Source of the DNA: Ostrinia nubilalis | Lineage: Eukaryota > Arthropoda > Insecta > Lepidoptera > Crambidae | Assembly: GCF_963855985.1 (NCBI RefSeq) | Contig: NC_087106.1 | Coordinates: forward strand, 8,105,001 to 8,169,000 | Direction of reading: 5' to 3' | Length of the DNA: 64,000 bases | In this document: one piece after another, positions 11,227-22,814 of the stretch | Position numbering within the stretch: the stretch's first letter is position 1 | Layout of the letters: every line of letters begins with the position of its first letter | The notes under the pieces: model-generated | The model's input: only the letters and a program-made list of their open reading frames with translations | The model's database searches: none | Told to the model about the DNA's origin: nothing | Translations under genes and position numbers: made by a program

Positions 11227-11904
11227 TAATAACTGACTTTGAAATTGCCGCTATGCTGTCAAAGTAGTATTCCCGGATTGCAATCACTTTGTTTTTTTCA
11301 CCTGACTCAGAACATTTGGCGGCATATTCAATCTGCAGGACTTGCAACGCGTAATGGAAATGATAGCGAGTTTGCTCATAAAATGAGACATTTCTCAGCT
11401 TTGGCAATTCCCGACGCTTTTGAGTTACTGAAAAAGAAATCATACCAGAAGAGGCCAAAGTGGTAAGATATTTACTATTTATTTATTTATATTAGGGAAA
11501 CAAACAATTTTGATATACAGACAAATAATCACACAAAAAATAGGACAGAAATCAGCAAAGTTTCCACAGTTAAAATGAATACAGAGTGCAGACTAAAAAT
11601 TAAGTAATAAATTATACATTAATTTCTAAATGTCAAATAAATACAGGGTCAATTTTATAAAATTTCAAACAGTTAAATTTAATGAAAAATATAAAATGTC
11701 AAAAAGAAATAAAAGAGGATGACTTAATTAAAACAAAATCTTAATTATTATTGTAATCCCACCAGAAACATAAATGTGAAATAATACAACCATGACATCG
11801 CACGTCCTCTAAAAAACTGTCATAACACAGAAAAAGTGTGATTTTAGTTATAAATGTGATTGTATTTTTGCGATTGATTGTGTGATTTTAGTTATAAATT
11901 GACC
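11227..11904. other. AT-rich sequence between transposon remnants
   Basis: No gene recognised. It could be decayed continuation of the Copia body; readings here are closed in all frames beyond about 75 codons. Confidence 0.3.
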
Positions 11905-13075
11905 GTGGGAGAGCCATGCTTCGGCACGAATGGGCCGGCTCGACCGGAGTGATACCACGGCCTCACAGAAAACCGGCGTGAAGCAGCACTTGTGTTGTGT
12001 TTCGCCGAGTGAGTGAGGGTACCGGAGCCCCCCCCCCCCCCCCCCTCCCCACCTCCCAATGATAGCGCAGTTAAAAACTATTTTACCCCAGGAGGGTACC
12101 AGCTGCGTTAGCGTTGGAGAATCCCTCACTGGACATCCATGCTCAGGACACAACGCACCTGAGCGTGGATGCCCAGGCCGCCCCTCGTACTCTGGGGAGG
12201 GCAAAACCGCGCTCAACACCTGGGGCAAGAGCAAATTTACCATGGCACCCCCTGCCACGCTGGCCGTGGACTTTTGCAATATCAGGGGCTTACACTCTAA
12301 CCTCAATGCTGTTCACCACCACCTTGAGACAGCAATGCCGGCCTTGCTTTTTTTAACCGAGACTCAGATATCGTCTCCTGCGGACACATCTTATCTCTCC
12401 TACCCTGGGTCTACTACGCCCACGCGAATCCCAGATGTAGAGAGCCAAGAACCTTCACTGTTGGACCTTCTGCTGACTTCCCATCCGGATGGCTATCAGC
12501 TATCCGTTGGCGCCCCTCTGGGCTCCTCGGACCATTGCCTTATCCGGAGTACGGTGCCACTCACGTGCTCGCCGCGACCACGAGTTGCATGCAGTCGCCG
12601 CGTGTGGCACTACAGGTCAGCAGACTGGGATGAGATGCGGTCCTTCTTCGCATCTTACCCTTGGAGGCAGGTTTGCTTCACGCAAGATGATCCCAGCGTC
12701 GTTGCTGATATTGTTGCTGATGTGGTGCTGCAGGGTATGGAACTTTTCATACCGTCTTCTGTTGTTCCCATTGGTGGCAAATCTCAGCCTTGGTTTGGTC
12801 AATCCTGCAAAAAGGTTTTACGCCGGAAGCAGGAATCCTACCAAGCCTGGGCAAATGCAGCGAGGCTACGGGATGAGAACACCAGCGCATTAAAAAAGGA
12901 GTTTAACTTTGCCTCTAGGTCTTTCAAAAGAGTCATCGCAAGGGCGAAGTCGGAGCACATTGGTAGAATTGGTGGGAAGCTAGAGCGTCTTCCTTCTGGA
13001 ACTCGTGCGTTCTGGTCTCTTGCCAAAGCTATCCAAGGAAATTTCTGCACGCCATCATTTCCACCCCTGCACATG
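11905..13075 (+). pseudogene. LINE 5' end with internally deleted AP-endonuclease domain
   Basis: A likely start ATG lies at 12242 (MAPPATLAVDFCNIRGLHSN). The EEP domain begins normally to LLFLTETQ, then jumps in frame at about 12410-12425 from SYLSYPG to PSLLDLLLTSHPDGYQ and SSDHCLI. The Asp/His end of the nuclease is present but its middle is missing. The following linker (KSQPWFGQSCKKVLRRKQES) is typical of CR1/Jockey-like LINE ORF2. The RT is absent after 13075. A run of about 18 C bases (about 12030-12047) sits in the 5' UTR. The element can no longer retrotranspose by itself. Confidence 0.75.
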
Positions 13076-13970
13076 ACTTACTCTAAAAAATAGTGTTATA
13101 AAGTAGAATAAACTATAATTTTAAAACAATTGTTTTTTAAAACTCCGACTCTGAGACCCCGTACAACTGTTAATACTTTATGATAAGCCCTCCTATGTAT
13201 TCTTTGTTTAGAAGCATAATGTCAAAGTCCGCCAAGAGCGAGGAGACCCCCGCGGCATTAATCGACGAACCCTTGCTCTCCAACCTCAGTCCGGAAAACC
13301 AGGTCACAGACTCAGGGGATCGCGGCGGTGTCTCGCGAAGTCCAACCTAAAAAAAAACAAATTTGACACCAGCCAAATCCATAGGGACCACGCGGGTCGA
13401 CTAAGCACAACGGCGGCACCTACTAAATCCAACTGACAACTGGCGGTCTGATACAGATGCACTTCCACTTGCCTCCAATCTCGAGGTTTTCGAGATCAAT
13501 CTTGACACAACACAAAAGTTGTTGCCTCATATCCTCGTTAAGACTCAAATCGTAGATATCCCCATAACACTGCTGGTAGACTCCAGATCCGCTATCCTTA
13601 CTAAAGGAGTCATCAACAGACATCATAGTCTTAGATTTGACACTGCATCTTAATCATTTACGTATCTGCCCCAACCATGAACACCAAGTTCTTTTGGAGA
13701 GCCCTCACGAGCACAGTAGAATCTCAAGTTGGAAAGATAACAAGCATCCCTAATGACGTGGAAGAACTTTGTATTTTTCTACGCTTATCTATTATTTCAC
13801 ATGGGCGAAATTATATAAAAAAAAGTAATGATTAATGGAAAACAGACGTCTTAAACAATCTGCCGTCTTTTAAAAATTTCTCAAAATTTACCATCCATAA
13901 TTTATCACATCTGGGCGACTGACACATGCTGCAAGAACTTCATCATTCCAACATCGTTTCAGTGTCAACA
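13076..13970. other. Unassigned degenerate sequence
   Basis: A short frame from 13220 (MSKSAKSEETPAALIDEPLL) resembles the start of a gag-like protein but stops within 45 codons. Nothing else was recognised. Confidence 0.3.
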
Positions 13971-14090
13971 TGTGGTCTGGTATCTTGAATGAGGAATTTA
14001 ATGGACCATTTGAATTGCCATCCAGACTTGATGACGACAACTACAAAAGTTTTATATTGGAAACAACATTATTAGAAAAAAAAACGGCGA
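13971..14090 (+). pseudogene. Tc1/mariner-type DDE transposase fragment
   Basis: Reads MWSGILNEEFNGPFELPSRL followed by DDDNYKSFILETTLLE. This matches the segment around the first catalytic region of insect DDE transposases (WAGI...GPF.LP.RL...Y..FL). Stops follow within a few codons. Confidence 0.6.
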
Positions 14091-14483
14091 GTGACTCACA
14101 AAGTCTGTAGAGAAAGAGAAGAATATTTTAAAAGAAAAGCTTACCATCCCATAACATCACCCTGGACAACGTCCGACAAAGTCTCTCAGGGATGGCAAAA
14201 GACTGGACGGACTTATTGGTTCCCTAGTGGAGATTTATGGGACACAATATCCGTTAGCGCTTTAGATGTTTCCCACATTTTAGGCAAAGTCGGTTGGTTC
14301 GGCGGCGGAACAATGTGCTCTCTTCGCCGCGGAAGACGGCGACGAGTACGGACAGAAATTCCTTTTGATCGAGCATCTAGTATGTCGCCATAGAGTAAAC
14401 TTTATACAATTACATGAAGAGGAGAACAGAATCGAGGTTCAACGGACCGAGGTAGAGGCACAAAGAGTAAAAGCAATAGTGGA

Positions 14484-14640
14484 ACGTAACGCCAAAAATA
14501 ATTATAAATAAATAATAAATAAATAAATCTTTAGACAATTTCACACATCGCCAGCTAGCCCCAAAGTAAGCAACTTAATGCTTGTGTTATGGGTGCTAGC
14601 TTAACGGATATACTACTTATATACTTTTAATTATTCGTTG
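14484..14640 (-). repeat. Retroposon 3' tail with (AAAT)n end
   Basis: Starts with an AATAAATAAATAAAT tail and continues with CTAGC...GCAACTTAATGCTTGTGTTA-like sequence. It is homologous to the tail of the tRNA-derived SINE at 36810-37070. Confidence 0.6.
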
Positions 14641-14689
14641 AAACACAGAAGAGAAGGCCACGAAAAGCAAGGCCAAGCTTTCATTGCTA

Positions 14690-14978
14690 ACAGATCCTAT
14701 GTGAAGATTGAATTATTCATTCTGGAGCAAGTCACCATGTCATTAGTTTCAGGGAATGGTTTACCTTACCACTGAAGCTTGGTGACGACGGAGAAATGTT
14801 TGCAATAGGAGTTGGAACCATTCAAGTGCAAATGTTGGTTAATGATAAATGGCAAGACGGATACTTCAAGGATGTATGGCATGTTCCAAGTTCAAAACAG
14901 AATTTGTTATCATCAGGTTCAGAACTACAAAATAATAATTATAATAGAATATGCAGAACTAAACAAAAGATATTTTAA
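14690..14978 (+). pseudogene. Copia protease-region fragment
   Basis: In one frame (14754-14978, ORF from 14796) it reads FTLPLKLGDDGEMFAIGVG and then VLVND-like KWQDGYFKDVWHVPSSKQNL. These are the strands after the DSG active site of Copia protease, and the DSG part just upstream is degraded. It may belong to the same insertion as the gag at 10390-11226. Confidence 0.65.
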
Positions 14979-15259
14979 GAATTTAAACTAGCCCAAATGA
15001 AGGTTCTTCAATGAATGCACTTTCATTTGGTAAATTCTTTAAACAGAATTCTTTTCAGTGCATTGTAAATGGAAGTGTGAAAAGAATAAATCGTTATAAA
15101 ATTTCAATCTCATTTACGAATTTTAACCACGCTAACTTGTTGTTGACCACAACACTTTAGTAACTAATAACTACAAAGTCTTTATTCCCTCATTTAATGT
15201 CACGAGGATGAGTCTTGTAAGTCTGCTTGGTTACCAAGGAAATAATTAGCAAAATATGG

Positions 15260-15525
15260 AGTGCTAGAATGCGACCTGACAGAAGTATTTACAGCAAGAT
15301 TATTATTCTTCACAATTCCTGTCACTTCTGCAGCAGCTGAAAGGTCATTTAGCAAATTAAAACTAATAAAAAAATACAACAGTATATACAACAATGAAAC
15401 AGTATGGGCCATAGTTCATTACGAAACAATTTCTACAAAAGTGGAAAAATTAGTTTCGAAGGAAAATTACACCATGGAATCATTCAGTAGGTGCAGAACA
15501 TTCAGATTTCTTTTAAATTTTAAAT
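15260..15525 (+). pseudogene. hAT transposase C-terminal dimerisation fragment
   Basis: An ORF from 15261 contains IPVTSAAAERSFSKLKLIKK, the core of the hAT dimerisation domain. The catalytic part upstream is absent. A remnant only. Confidence 0.75.
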
Positions 15526-15890
15526 AACTAAATAGTACCGTTGTCAATCCAACCTTTAAAATTAAGTCATCTTAATTTTGGGTGAAGTGAATTAGACAAA
15601 TTATTTGATTATACAAATGTTCCATCATAATTCAACGATATAAAGAAAGGGATTCGGAAAAACATATACATATCTACTAATCACATCAAGTCTTGGAATT
15701 TTTATAATGAAAAATTAAAAACTATAAAATTCCTAGCAGCTAAAAACACGAAATTAAAAATATAAACGGTGTACTATCTATCAAATCCTTAAAAGAAATT
15801 TGGAAAAGTAAAAAACGAAAGGTAACAGAGTAACTAATAAAAATCCGACTGTCACACATTTTACTGCAGCGCCAAAAACCAGCATGGTTT
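15526..15890. other. AT-rich sequence, nothing recognised
   Basis: No supported feature. Confidence 0.3.
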
Positions 15891-16075
15891 CTGGTCTTAG
15901 TGCCTCATAGCAGAGGCGCTAATTCTGAAGGAGATAGCAAAAAACATATGCTGGAATATCAAGATATTTTAACAAGTAATTTTTCTGGTCTTAGTGCCTC
16001 ATAGCAGAGGCGCTAATTCTGAAGCAGATAGCAAAAAACAATGCTGGAATATCAAGATATTTTAACAAGTAATTT
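15891..16075 (+). repeat. Tandem duplication of ~93 bp
   Basis: TTTCTGGTCTTAGTGCCTCA through ATATTTTAACAAGTAATTT occurs twice in a row (start about 15891 and 15984), with a substitution and a small indel. Confidence 0.85.
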
Positions 16076-16154
16076 AAAATCAGTAGAAATGAAAATTAAA
16101 GTTTAGGATTCACTCACTTTCTTCATTACAGTGTAGTAATGAAGAAAGTGAAAA

Positions 16155-16480
16155 TTGTATCGTCCTACCGCGAATGACGCTATACAAGATGGATGCTCGT
16201 TTCATATTGCAAGAGTGGTTCAAACATTTATTACCGAAAATAGGGATTTAAATATCATAACTTTATGTCCCAAAAGTCTAGATTTGAATCCAATAGAGAA
16301 CATCTGGGACCGAATGATTCAGTTGTGGGATCATTAACTAGAGAGGACGCGTGTAAAAGTTTAAGAGATTCTTGGCACGAAATTCTTAAAACTTTGGAAT
16401 CAATCAAACACGATTGTACCGAAAAGCCTGTAACGCGAAACGAAGCGGCGGTAATGGTTGTTGTGTGGAATGATTTTTAG
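16155..16480 (+). pseudogene. Tc1/mariner transposase C-terminal fragment
   Basis: First frame: HIARVVQTFITENRDLNII followed by KSLDLNPIENIWDRM, the conserved SPDLNPIEN.WD block around the last catalytic acidic residue. The continuation (LTREDACKSLRDSWHEILKT) is in another frame, so it is frameshifted near 16335. Confidence 0.8.
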
Positions 16481-16489
16481 GAAAGTGTT

Positions 16490-17080
16490 AGCGATAAAAT
16501 TATAATCTGTGACATCATAGACAAGATTGCGGCGACCGGAACGTTCTAGAAGCGTTGGGCAATATTTCCGTATCCTGCTCCTGTCATTTGCCACCCTCCC
16601 CCCTTCCCCGCACACCTACAACCCGAACGAACGCGCGCGGACGCTGCTCTTGCGTCAAACATTAAAAGTCTTAAAAACTATCTGTGAAAGTGCACGAAAT
16701 ACAACACATTATTATCTTCCTAGGACCTCTCCTCCTCACCCTCTGGTAAGTCCATCGCTTTACCAAACAGAAAGAATAAATAAAGTTAATGTTCAAATTC
16801 AGGCTTCCACTGTAGATTTGATCACCGTTTCCGATCTTTACGAATCACTCTGTAAGTTTTTCTTAGCTGAACGAGATAACTTTAGGTATTTCGAAGAAAA
16901 GGCGATGGAATTAAGCGTATCGAAGCAATACACAACAAATTAATATCGGAAAAAGACAACCAAAAAGAAAAAAAAGATTTGATGAAACACCAAATCGCAC
17001 AATCGTCAAAAGAATTTATTTTAAACCAAATCTCATGTTAATTTCCTGTTTTCTTATCTGGAATGATGTTTAATAAAGCA
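16490..17080. other. Unrecognised ORF region
   Basis: An open frame at 16527-16943 ends in a helical stretch (ITVSDLYESLCKFFLAERDN, then FRYFEEKAMELSVSKQ). No family recognised; it may be part of a decayed element. Confidence 0.3.
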
Positions 17081-17089
17081 ATGTTGATT

Positions 17090-17515
17090 AGTGTCAGTGT
17101 CGCACCCGTTACAATGGAAATACCCTAAGGCACACGACACTTTATACGACTTACTGTCACCGGCCGAACCAAGGACACAAACGTATAGTAATCGTGGATC
17201 ACTTTGAAATAGCAGAATATAATTCATACCATCACAGACAGCCACAGGAAGGCGAATCGGCTTGCGAATCACCATTACCTGGCAGCTTTATGTAAAATGG
17301 CAGCTGCATATGGATTTGGACTATTCCTTACAACAGCTTTGAAAAATCAGTTCAACTGCGGGATATCAGACAAACATGTGCAAGACAAATTACTTGAAAT
17401 GAAGGAATTAACCCTTGACACAGCACTTCAAATCGCAGAAAATTCTTATAATAGTGCATCAATAAACAGTCACAAGGATTGCTACAAGTATAACATTACA
17501 AGGCCAGCTTCGTGA
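17090..17515 (+). pseudogene. Ty3/gypsy-type gag fragment (5' part)
   Basis: One frame reads AHDTLYDLLSPAEPRTQTYS. Another frame, after breaks, reads FLTTALKNQFNCGISDKHVQ and DKLLEMKELTLDTALQIAEN. Both are typical of gypsy capsid sequences. Several stops and frameshifts. It is interrupted at 17486 by a 545-bp segment and resumes at 18032. Confidence 0.7.
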
Positions 17516-17804
17516 GATACGAATGAAATTGCCGGAGAGGACTGGTTGGAACTTTGGTGGCAGTTTGGCCAGCAATCCTCTTTTGATATTGTTTATGGTT
17601 TTTTACTTTTATATAAATATTGTTTTTGGATTTTGAAGTTGCTTTTTTACTGTCTTTTGTGCGGTCTAGTTTTATGTCTTGAGCAAATATACTGTTTTGG
17701 CCCTGTTTGGAGTTTTTCCTTGAATAGCTTCTTGCATAAAATATACTCACCACCAGCAGGCCTATGTCAGAAATATACGGTCCACCCATCGCCCATTAAT
17801 TTAC

Positions 17805-18031
17805 TGTAGCAGCAAACGCAATTGGAAATGTCCTTCTACCGATGTTCACTTTCCCTCGCGTACATTATCAAAGTCATTTTTTGAGAGGTGGGCCAGTTGG
17901 TATTAGTGGTACTGCAAATAAACCAGGTTGGATGCAAGAAGATGATTTTCTCGTGTCCCTACAACATTTCCAAAGACACACAAATAGTTCCTCGAATAAC
18001 AAAGTGCTTTTACTACTGGACAACCATTCAT
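17805..18031 (+). pseudogene. pogo/Tigger-type (DDE_1) transposase fragment
   Basis: Reads VAANAIGNVLLPMFTFPRVH, then GWMQEDDFLVSLQHFQRH and KVLLLLDNHSS. This is the middle of a CENP-B-like DDE_1 transposase with the catalytic Asp of LLLDNH. It has no start or end and lies inside the gypsy gag. Confidence 0.8.
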
Positions 18032-18155
18032 CACAAGGATTGCTACAGGTCATTAGTCTGATCGGTGTGGAGGGCCACATTTTGCAAGAAAATGCCGACA
18101 TGTAGACGCTGAATGTAGTTATTGCAAGAAAGGACACTTGAAGAGATCGTGTTAA
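18032..18155 (+). pseudogene. Ty3/gypsy gag fragment (zinc-knuckle part)
   Basis: After a stop it reads CGGPHFARKC and CSYCKKGHLKRSC, then stop: two CCHC-type knuckles at a gag C-terminus. It begins with the same 17 bp that precede the interruption at 17470-17486, so it is the continuation of that gag. Confidence 0.7.
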
Positions 18156-19054
18156 AATTGAAGATACAAAAAATATTAATGCAGTAGAGGAACAAGAAAA
18201 ATATCAGGTACTTAAGGCTTGGTATTTCTGCTAAAGTAGGTATTTCGCGCTGTCAAAATCTGCGCGCGCAATACTTCGCCGAAGACAGCGCGCCAAAGAG
18301 CTCTCGCGGCTACACAGTATAGAAATACGCAGTTTAGAAATACGCAGTTGGTTAGGTTAGGTTGACTTCCTTCCGTTCAAGCGTCACACTCACAGCACTT
18401 TCTAATACAAATCATATCCAAGTGATACAAATTAAAACAACTTTCAAAATTTTTGGGAATATATTTTAGAATCGAATAAATAAGTATAGAATATAAGTGC
18501 CAAAGTAAACACGGTTCAAAGAGGCGTGGCGTCACCCGACCTTCCGGAAGTTCCGCGCCGGCTAAAAGAATTTCAAGATTACGTCACCCGACCTATCGGT
18601 AGATCCTCGGGAGCTTGAGCGATTGGAAAAACATTTTATGATCAGTTACTCGTAGTAGCGATTATTTAGAGCTAGGATAATAAATTATAGTTGTTGCAAT
18701 TCACAAAGCTTAGCATGTGGTTAATTACATTAATCAGTACACGCATCAATTTTGTTCAGTCTTTTTGTTTATTAATAAATAAAAATATCATACTAAAATT
18801 GCATACATATTTGTTTGTATTGGTCTGGGTGTTTTATTTTCATAATTGTATAACGTATGTACGGGGCTCTGTATCGAAAATCACTATGAGCAATGAGCAT
18901 CACACACTGTTACCTGGAGTGCATTACCGCAGCAAAATTTTTATAAATGTTGTGCTTTAGAGAGTCGAGAGTATAGCAGATAATTAGTCCATTGTGAGCA
19001 GAAATTTGTCCACTAATAGCAAAATTCGTTCAAATTATAGTTTTAAAGTTATTG
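18156..19054. other. Intergenic, no gene recognised
   Basis: AT-rich with a short GGTTAGGTTAGGTT stretch at about 18350. Nothing further supported. Confidence 0.3.
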
Positions 19055-19865
19055 GCTAGAAGATTCTTTTATCTTGCAGCTTAGACCTTTAGCTACAGAC
19101 CTTAGACAGTATTTTTGAAACATTCTTACGCATGGTGGAGGAAGGGACGCTCTAGAGCAGTGGTTCTTAACCGGTGGTCCGCGGACCACTGGTGGTCCCT
19201 GGAGGCATTCCAAGTGGTCCACGATGTGCACTTGCACACCTTCGTCAAAACCACTTTTAACTGATTTTTGCAGTCAAACTGGTTTTGACCGATTATGAGG
19301 TGGTCCCTGACAAGACAGAAATTTGGTAAAATGGTCCCTCATGACTTAAAGGTTAAGAACCACTGCTCTAGAGACTCAAAACTACAAGGATACACATGAA
19401 CTCCAGTTTTAAATCCGTTGATATCTGCTGCATCTGCCATGTTTTTTTGGCTATAAGATTCTTCTATCTTACGGCTTAGACCTTTAGCTACACACCTTAG
19501 ACAGTATTTTTGTGAAAATTCTTACGCATGGTGGAGGAAGGGACGCTCTAGACACTCAAGTCTACAAGGAGTCACATCAACTTTAGTTTTAAATCCGTTG
19601 ACATCTGCTGCATCTGCCATCTTTTTGGGTAGAAGATTCTTCCATCTTGCAGCGTAGACCTTTAGCTACAGACCTTAGACAGTATTTTTGTGAAAATTCT
19701 TACGCATGGTGGAGGAAGGGACGCTCTAGACACTCAAGTCTACAAGGAGTCACATCAACTTTAGTTTTAAATCCGTTGACATCTGCTGCATCTGCCATCT
19801 TTTTGGGTAGAAGATTCTTCCATCTTGCAGCTTAGACCTTTAGCTACAGACCTTAGACAGTATTT
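19055..19865. repeat. Tandem repeat, ~177-bp unit, about 3.4 copies
   Basis: AGAAGATTCTT-CATCTTGCAG recurs at about 19055, 19455, 19631 and 19808. The unit also contains CTTACGCATGGTGGAGGAAG and CATCTGCTGCATCTGCCAT. The first unit is lengthened by a MITE insertion. Confidence 0.85.
19158..19365. mobile_element. hAT-type MITE, 208 bp, with 8-bp TSD
   Basis: TIR CAGTGGTTCTTAACC at both ends, flanked by CTCTAGAG on both sides (19150-19157, 19366-19373). The CAGNG terminus and the 8-bp duplication are diagnostic of hAT. It is present only in the first tandem unit, so it inserted after amplification. Confidence 0.92.
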
Positions 19866-22209
19866 TTTATTATTTATTTGTGTCATTGTGCTCTTCTAAA
19901 GAGTGTAAGACGATTGTATGTAGGTACTATTAAAATGTAATTTTAACTCATTGGTTTTGTCTCATATTTGAGGAATGTACTATGTATCATGAGTAGAGTC
20001 TTCGTTTAAAAGGATGCGAACGATTTAAATTTCAATAGGTAGACAAAATTGATAATTTCTTAATTATCAAAAATTTAAGCTTTCTCCAGTAACACTGATA
20101 TTATTATGCTGTGACACATCAAAGTCATCATTGTCAAAAATATTGACAAATCGCGAACTGTCACGGCCAAAAAACTGACACGCGTCCGTCCTCCGTAAGC
20201 GCCACCGCGCGACTGATTGAGATTGTCCAAGCCGTTATGGACGATTTTTTCCACATTTTTTAACATAGTAACTAAATAAGACGCAATATAAAAATTTCAT
20301 CCGTTAAAAGCCCTCAAGTTATTTCTGAACTTTAGTTTAGTAAAAGATTTAGAATCTCAAATCGCTTATTTTAAAAATAAAACCATAAATAGAAAACGAA
20401 TAGAGGTAACTTTGGGAATATATTTTATCGAGTCAACTTCATCAAATCGTGTTTCCATCCGTTAATAGCCCTAGAAAATATCCTCAACTATGCCCAATAA
20501 AAATCTTAGCCTTTAATTTTACTGTTTAGTACCTCAAAAATGAAAAATGAAAACCTCATTTTCGCCATTTTCTCTGCTACCCGGCCTTAAAGTGAACAAA
20601 TCACTGTAAAGTGTACAATGCTGACTAAATACCAGAGGTAATGATTCCATGGTACAGAAGTTTGCCAGATCATCAAGTGGTGACTTAGATTGCGTGCCAA
20701 ATCCCTCTATTTTGAGGACAGTGATGGAAATTGAAATAAATTGCTGTTTTTTAATTTATTTGTGCTCCTTGATTCAGGCTCAGTAAAATCAATTGTTTTA
20801 TACATTCAATATTATTAGAACGGGCGTCTTTAGGGAAAAGGCATAAAAAATCATCAACAACTCCCACATAATGAACGTATTACGACACAACAAACAAATG
20901 AGACACGAAAACAAATGATCGATAAAAAAACGCATTAAATGGAATCAATTGTCAAAAAATACGAGGACGACCTTTTTGGTCGCCACAATGTTAACCTCAA
21001 CAGGAATGAAAGAGTATAAAACAAAATAATGGTCAGAGCAACAGATTTTCTGTCCGAAATTATCTTTAAGCCCTCGAATTTCAAACGAGATTATATTTTA
21101 TGGACACACGAAACGCAGAAACCACACAACGGGATATTTGAACTTGAATGAAGTTCGACCAAAGTAAATACTTGACTGATGATGAATTTAACACTTTTTA
21201 CAGTCAATCGTCAAATAGTTCGTGACACCCAAAGTAGACCATAAGTACGCAACACGTCTTTGTTACAATTGGAATAGAGTTTAAAATCACCCCCATCCCT
21301 CAACCCTTTCCCCAACCCCTGCTGTACAACATTTTTGTGTGTTTCGTCTTTTTGTGTTGTCGTGATTGTGATTTGTGATGTCTTTTTTGTTTTAGGTCGA
21401 TAAGTTTGCTTAGTCTTGTAGTTAAATTATTTTATTTTATTTGATTCTATCACTGTGTAAAAGCTGCACGTGACATTGGCGGAACAGTGGCGAAAAAGCA
21501 CAAGTTCATCGCCATCAATAAAAGAAGAAGAAGAAGAGTAATTATTGCTCACTTTTGGTGTCACGAACTATTTGACGCTGACTGTGCCATACAATATCGA
21601 TCAAGTGATGACGACACAAAGGTAGTAAGTTACTCGCCGAAATGCAAACACAACAACTCTTGCGACCACTATATCAACCACAATTATTTTTTAAATCAAC
21701 CACATTCGTATCTGTATTTTAAAAGGTACTACAACTTCAAGCATAGACAACAGTTAGTTTTCAACCCAAAAATTGCGAGATAGACAAACAACGAAATGGA
21801 AATTTGGTAAACCACCATAGAATAACCACAGTCGCTAAACACACACTGGGACTTTTAAAATAAAACAGCACAGACATAACCTTAAACTGTCAAAAGAAGT
21901 ACACAAACACAAATAAAAATATAAATCCATAATAAATATATAAATTACAATCATCATACAATCTAATGTTATGTCTGGCATTCGAATTGCTATAAAAATA
22001 ATTTTATTCATTACAATTTTGTTAACCTAATTCAATTATAACAATAATTACAACGATCAAGCAGGAAAATATTATTATACACATTCCGAGCGTGGAAATT
22101 CATACACAATCTGCGAAGCATTTTTATAACAAGATCAACAATCTTTTAAAGATTAATTCTAAAGGTATAATCATTTCTACTGCAGTCATGAAACTCATGT
22201 AAGTTTTGC
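19866..22209. other. 2.3 kb without a recognised gene
   Basis: Holds one inverted repeat of about 38 bp (21196-21233 with 21549-21587, containing GTCAAATAGTTCGTGACACC) and a short AAG microsatellite (21525-21537). No coding sequence was supported. Confidence 0.35.
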
Positions 22210-22388
22210 CTAGGCGCAGATCACCGACTTTTAGTTGGCCGATAGTTACGCCCGATTTTAATTTATATGAAGAATCGGTCGATACCAAATCGGTGTAATG
22301 TGCGCACTTCCATACATGCCCTTGCCCATACTGATTAACTGCTCAACTAAACTATCGGCCGACAAAAAGTTTGCAGTCTGCGTCTAGG
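22210..22388. mobile_element. MITE, CTAGGCGCAGA family, copy 1
   Basis: Ends CTAGGCGCAGATCACCGAC and, inverted, CCTAGACGCAGAC. The interior has GGCCGATAGTT and its inverse. Homologous to 45965-46130 and 62083-62270. Confidence 0.8.
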
Positions 22389-22671
22389 GTACAAAATTTT
22401 GCTAGAAAAAAAACCTAATCTAAAGGTCCTGGCCCTGATAAAAAGTAACCAGTCTTATCTTAGTAACTTTTTAGGTGAACAGATTAGATAAGGTACAACT
22501 TATTTATGTTTTTTAACAAGTTTTAAATACAAGTATTTACATAAATGCATTTACTCTTATCAAGTTGGCTTTTCAAAATCTCCAACGTAACTTTTTAACA
22601 TTATTCCTACCACTGCTTCTGGAAATTAAAAGTAAGAAGACCAGTAAGTAAAAATAGTAGCTTTATAGCTT

Positions 22672-22706
22672 ATTTAAAGGAGCCCTTATGGGCTCCTTTA
22701 AATAAA
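22672..22706. repeat. Perfect hairpin, 17-bp arms
   Basis: TATTTAAAGGAGCCCTTATG reads into its own inverse with essentially no loop. Orphan palindrome; function unknown. Confidence 0.6.
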
Positions 22707-22814
22707 ACAAGTCATTTGTGCGCTTGCAACACCGCTAACTGGAGATTCCGTGGAGGGTAACTGAACGGAAAGCATCGATCTGATTTAATGCTCTTATAAT
22801 TTAATAGACTTCAG

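Noticed and set aside
12030..12047. Long C run as a regulatory or G-quadruplex element
   Set aside because: A single homopolymer in a decayed LINE 5' UTR; its length may also be a sequencing artefact.
18345..18360. GGTTAGGTTAGGTT, like the insect telomere repeat TTAGG
   Set aside because: Fewer than three units; expected by chance and not an interstitial telomere.
19866..22209. Candidate gene in the 21487-21783 ORF
   Set aside because: Asn/His/Lys-rich reading with no motif, beside a short AAG microsatellite. No support beyond openness.
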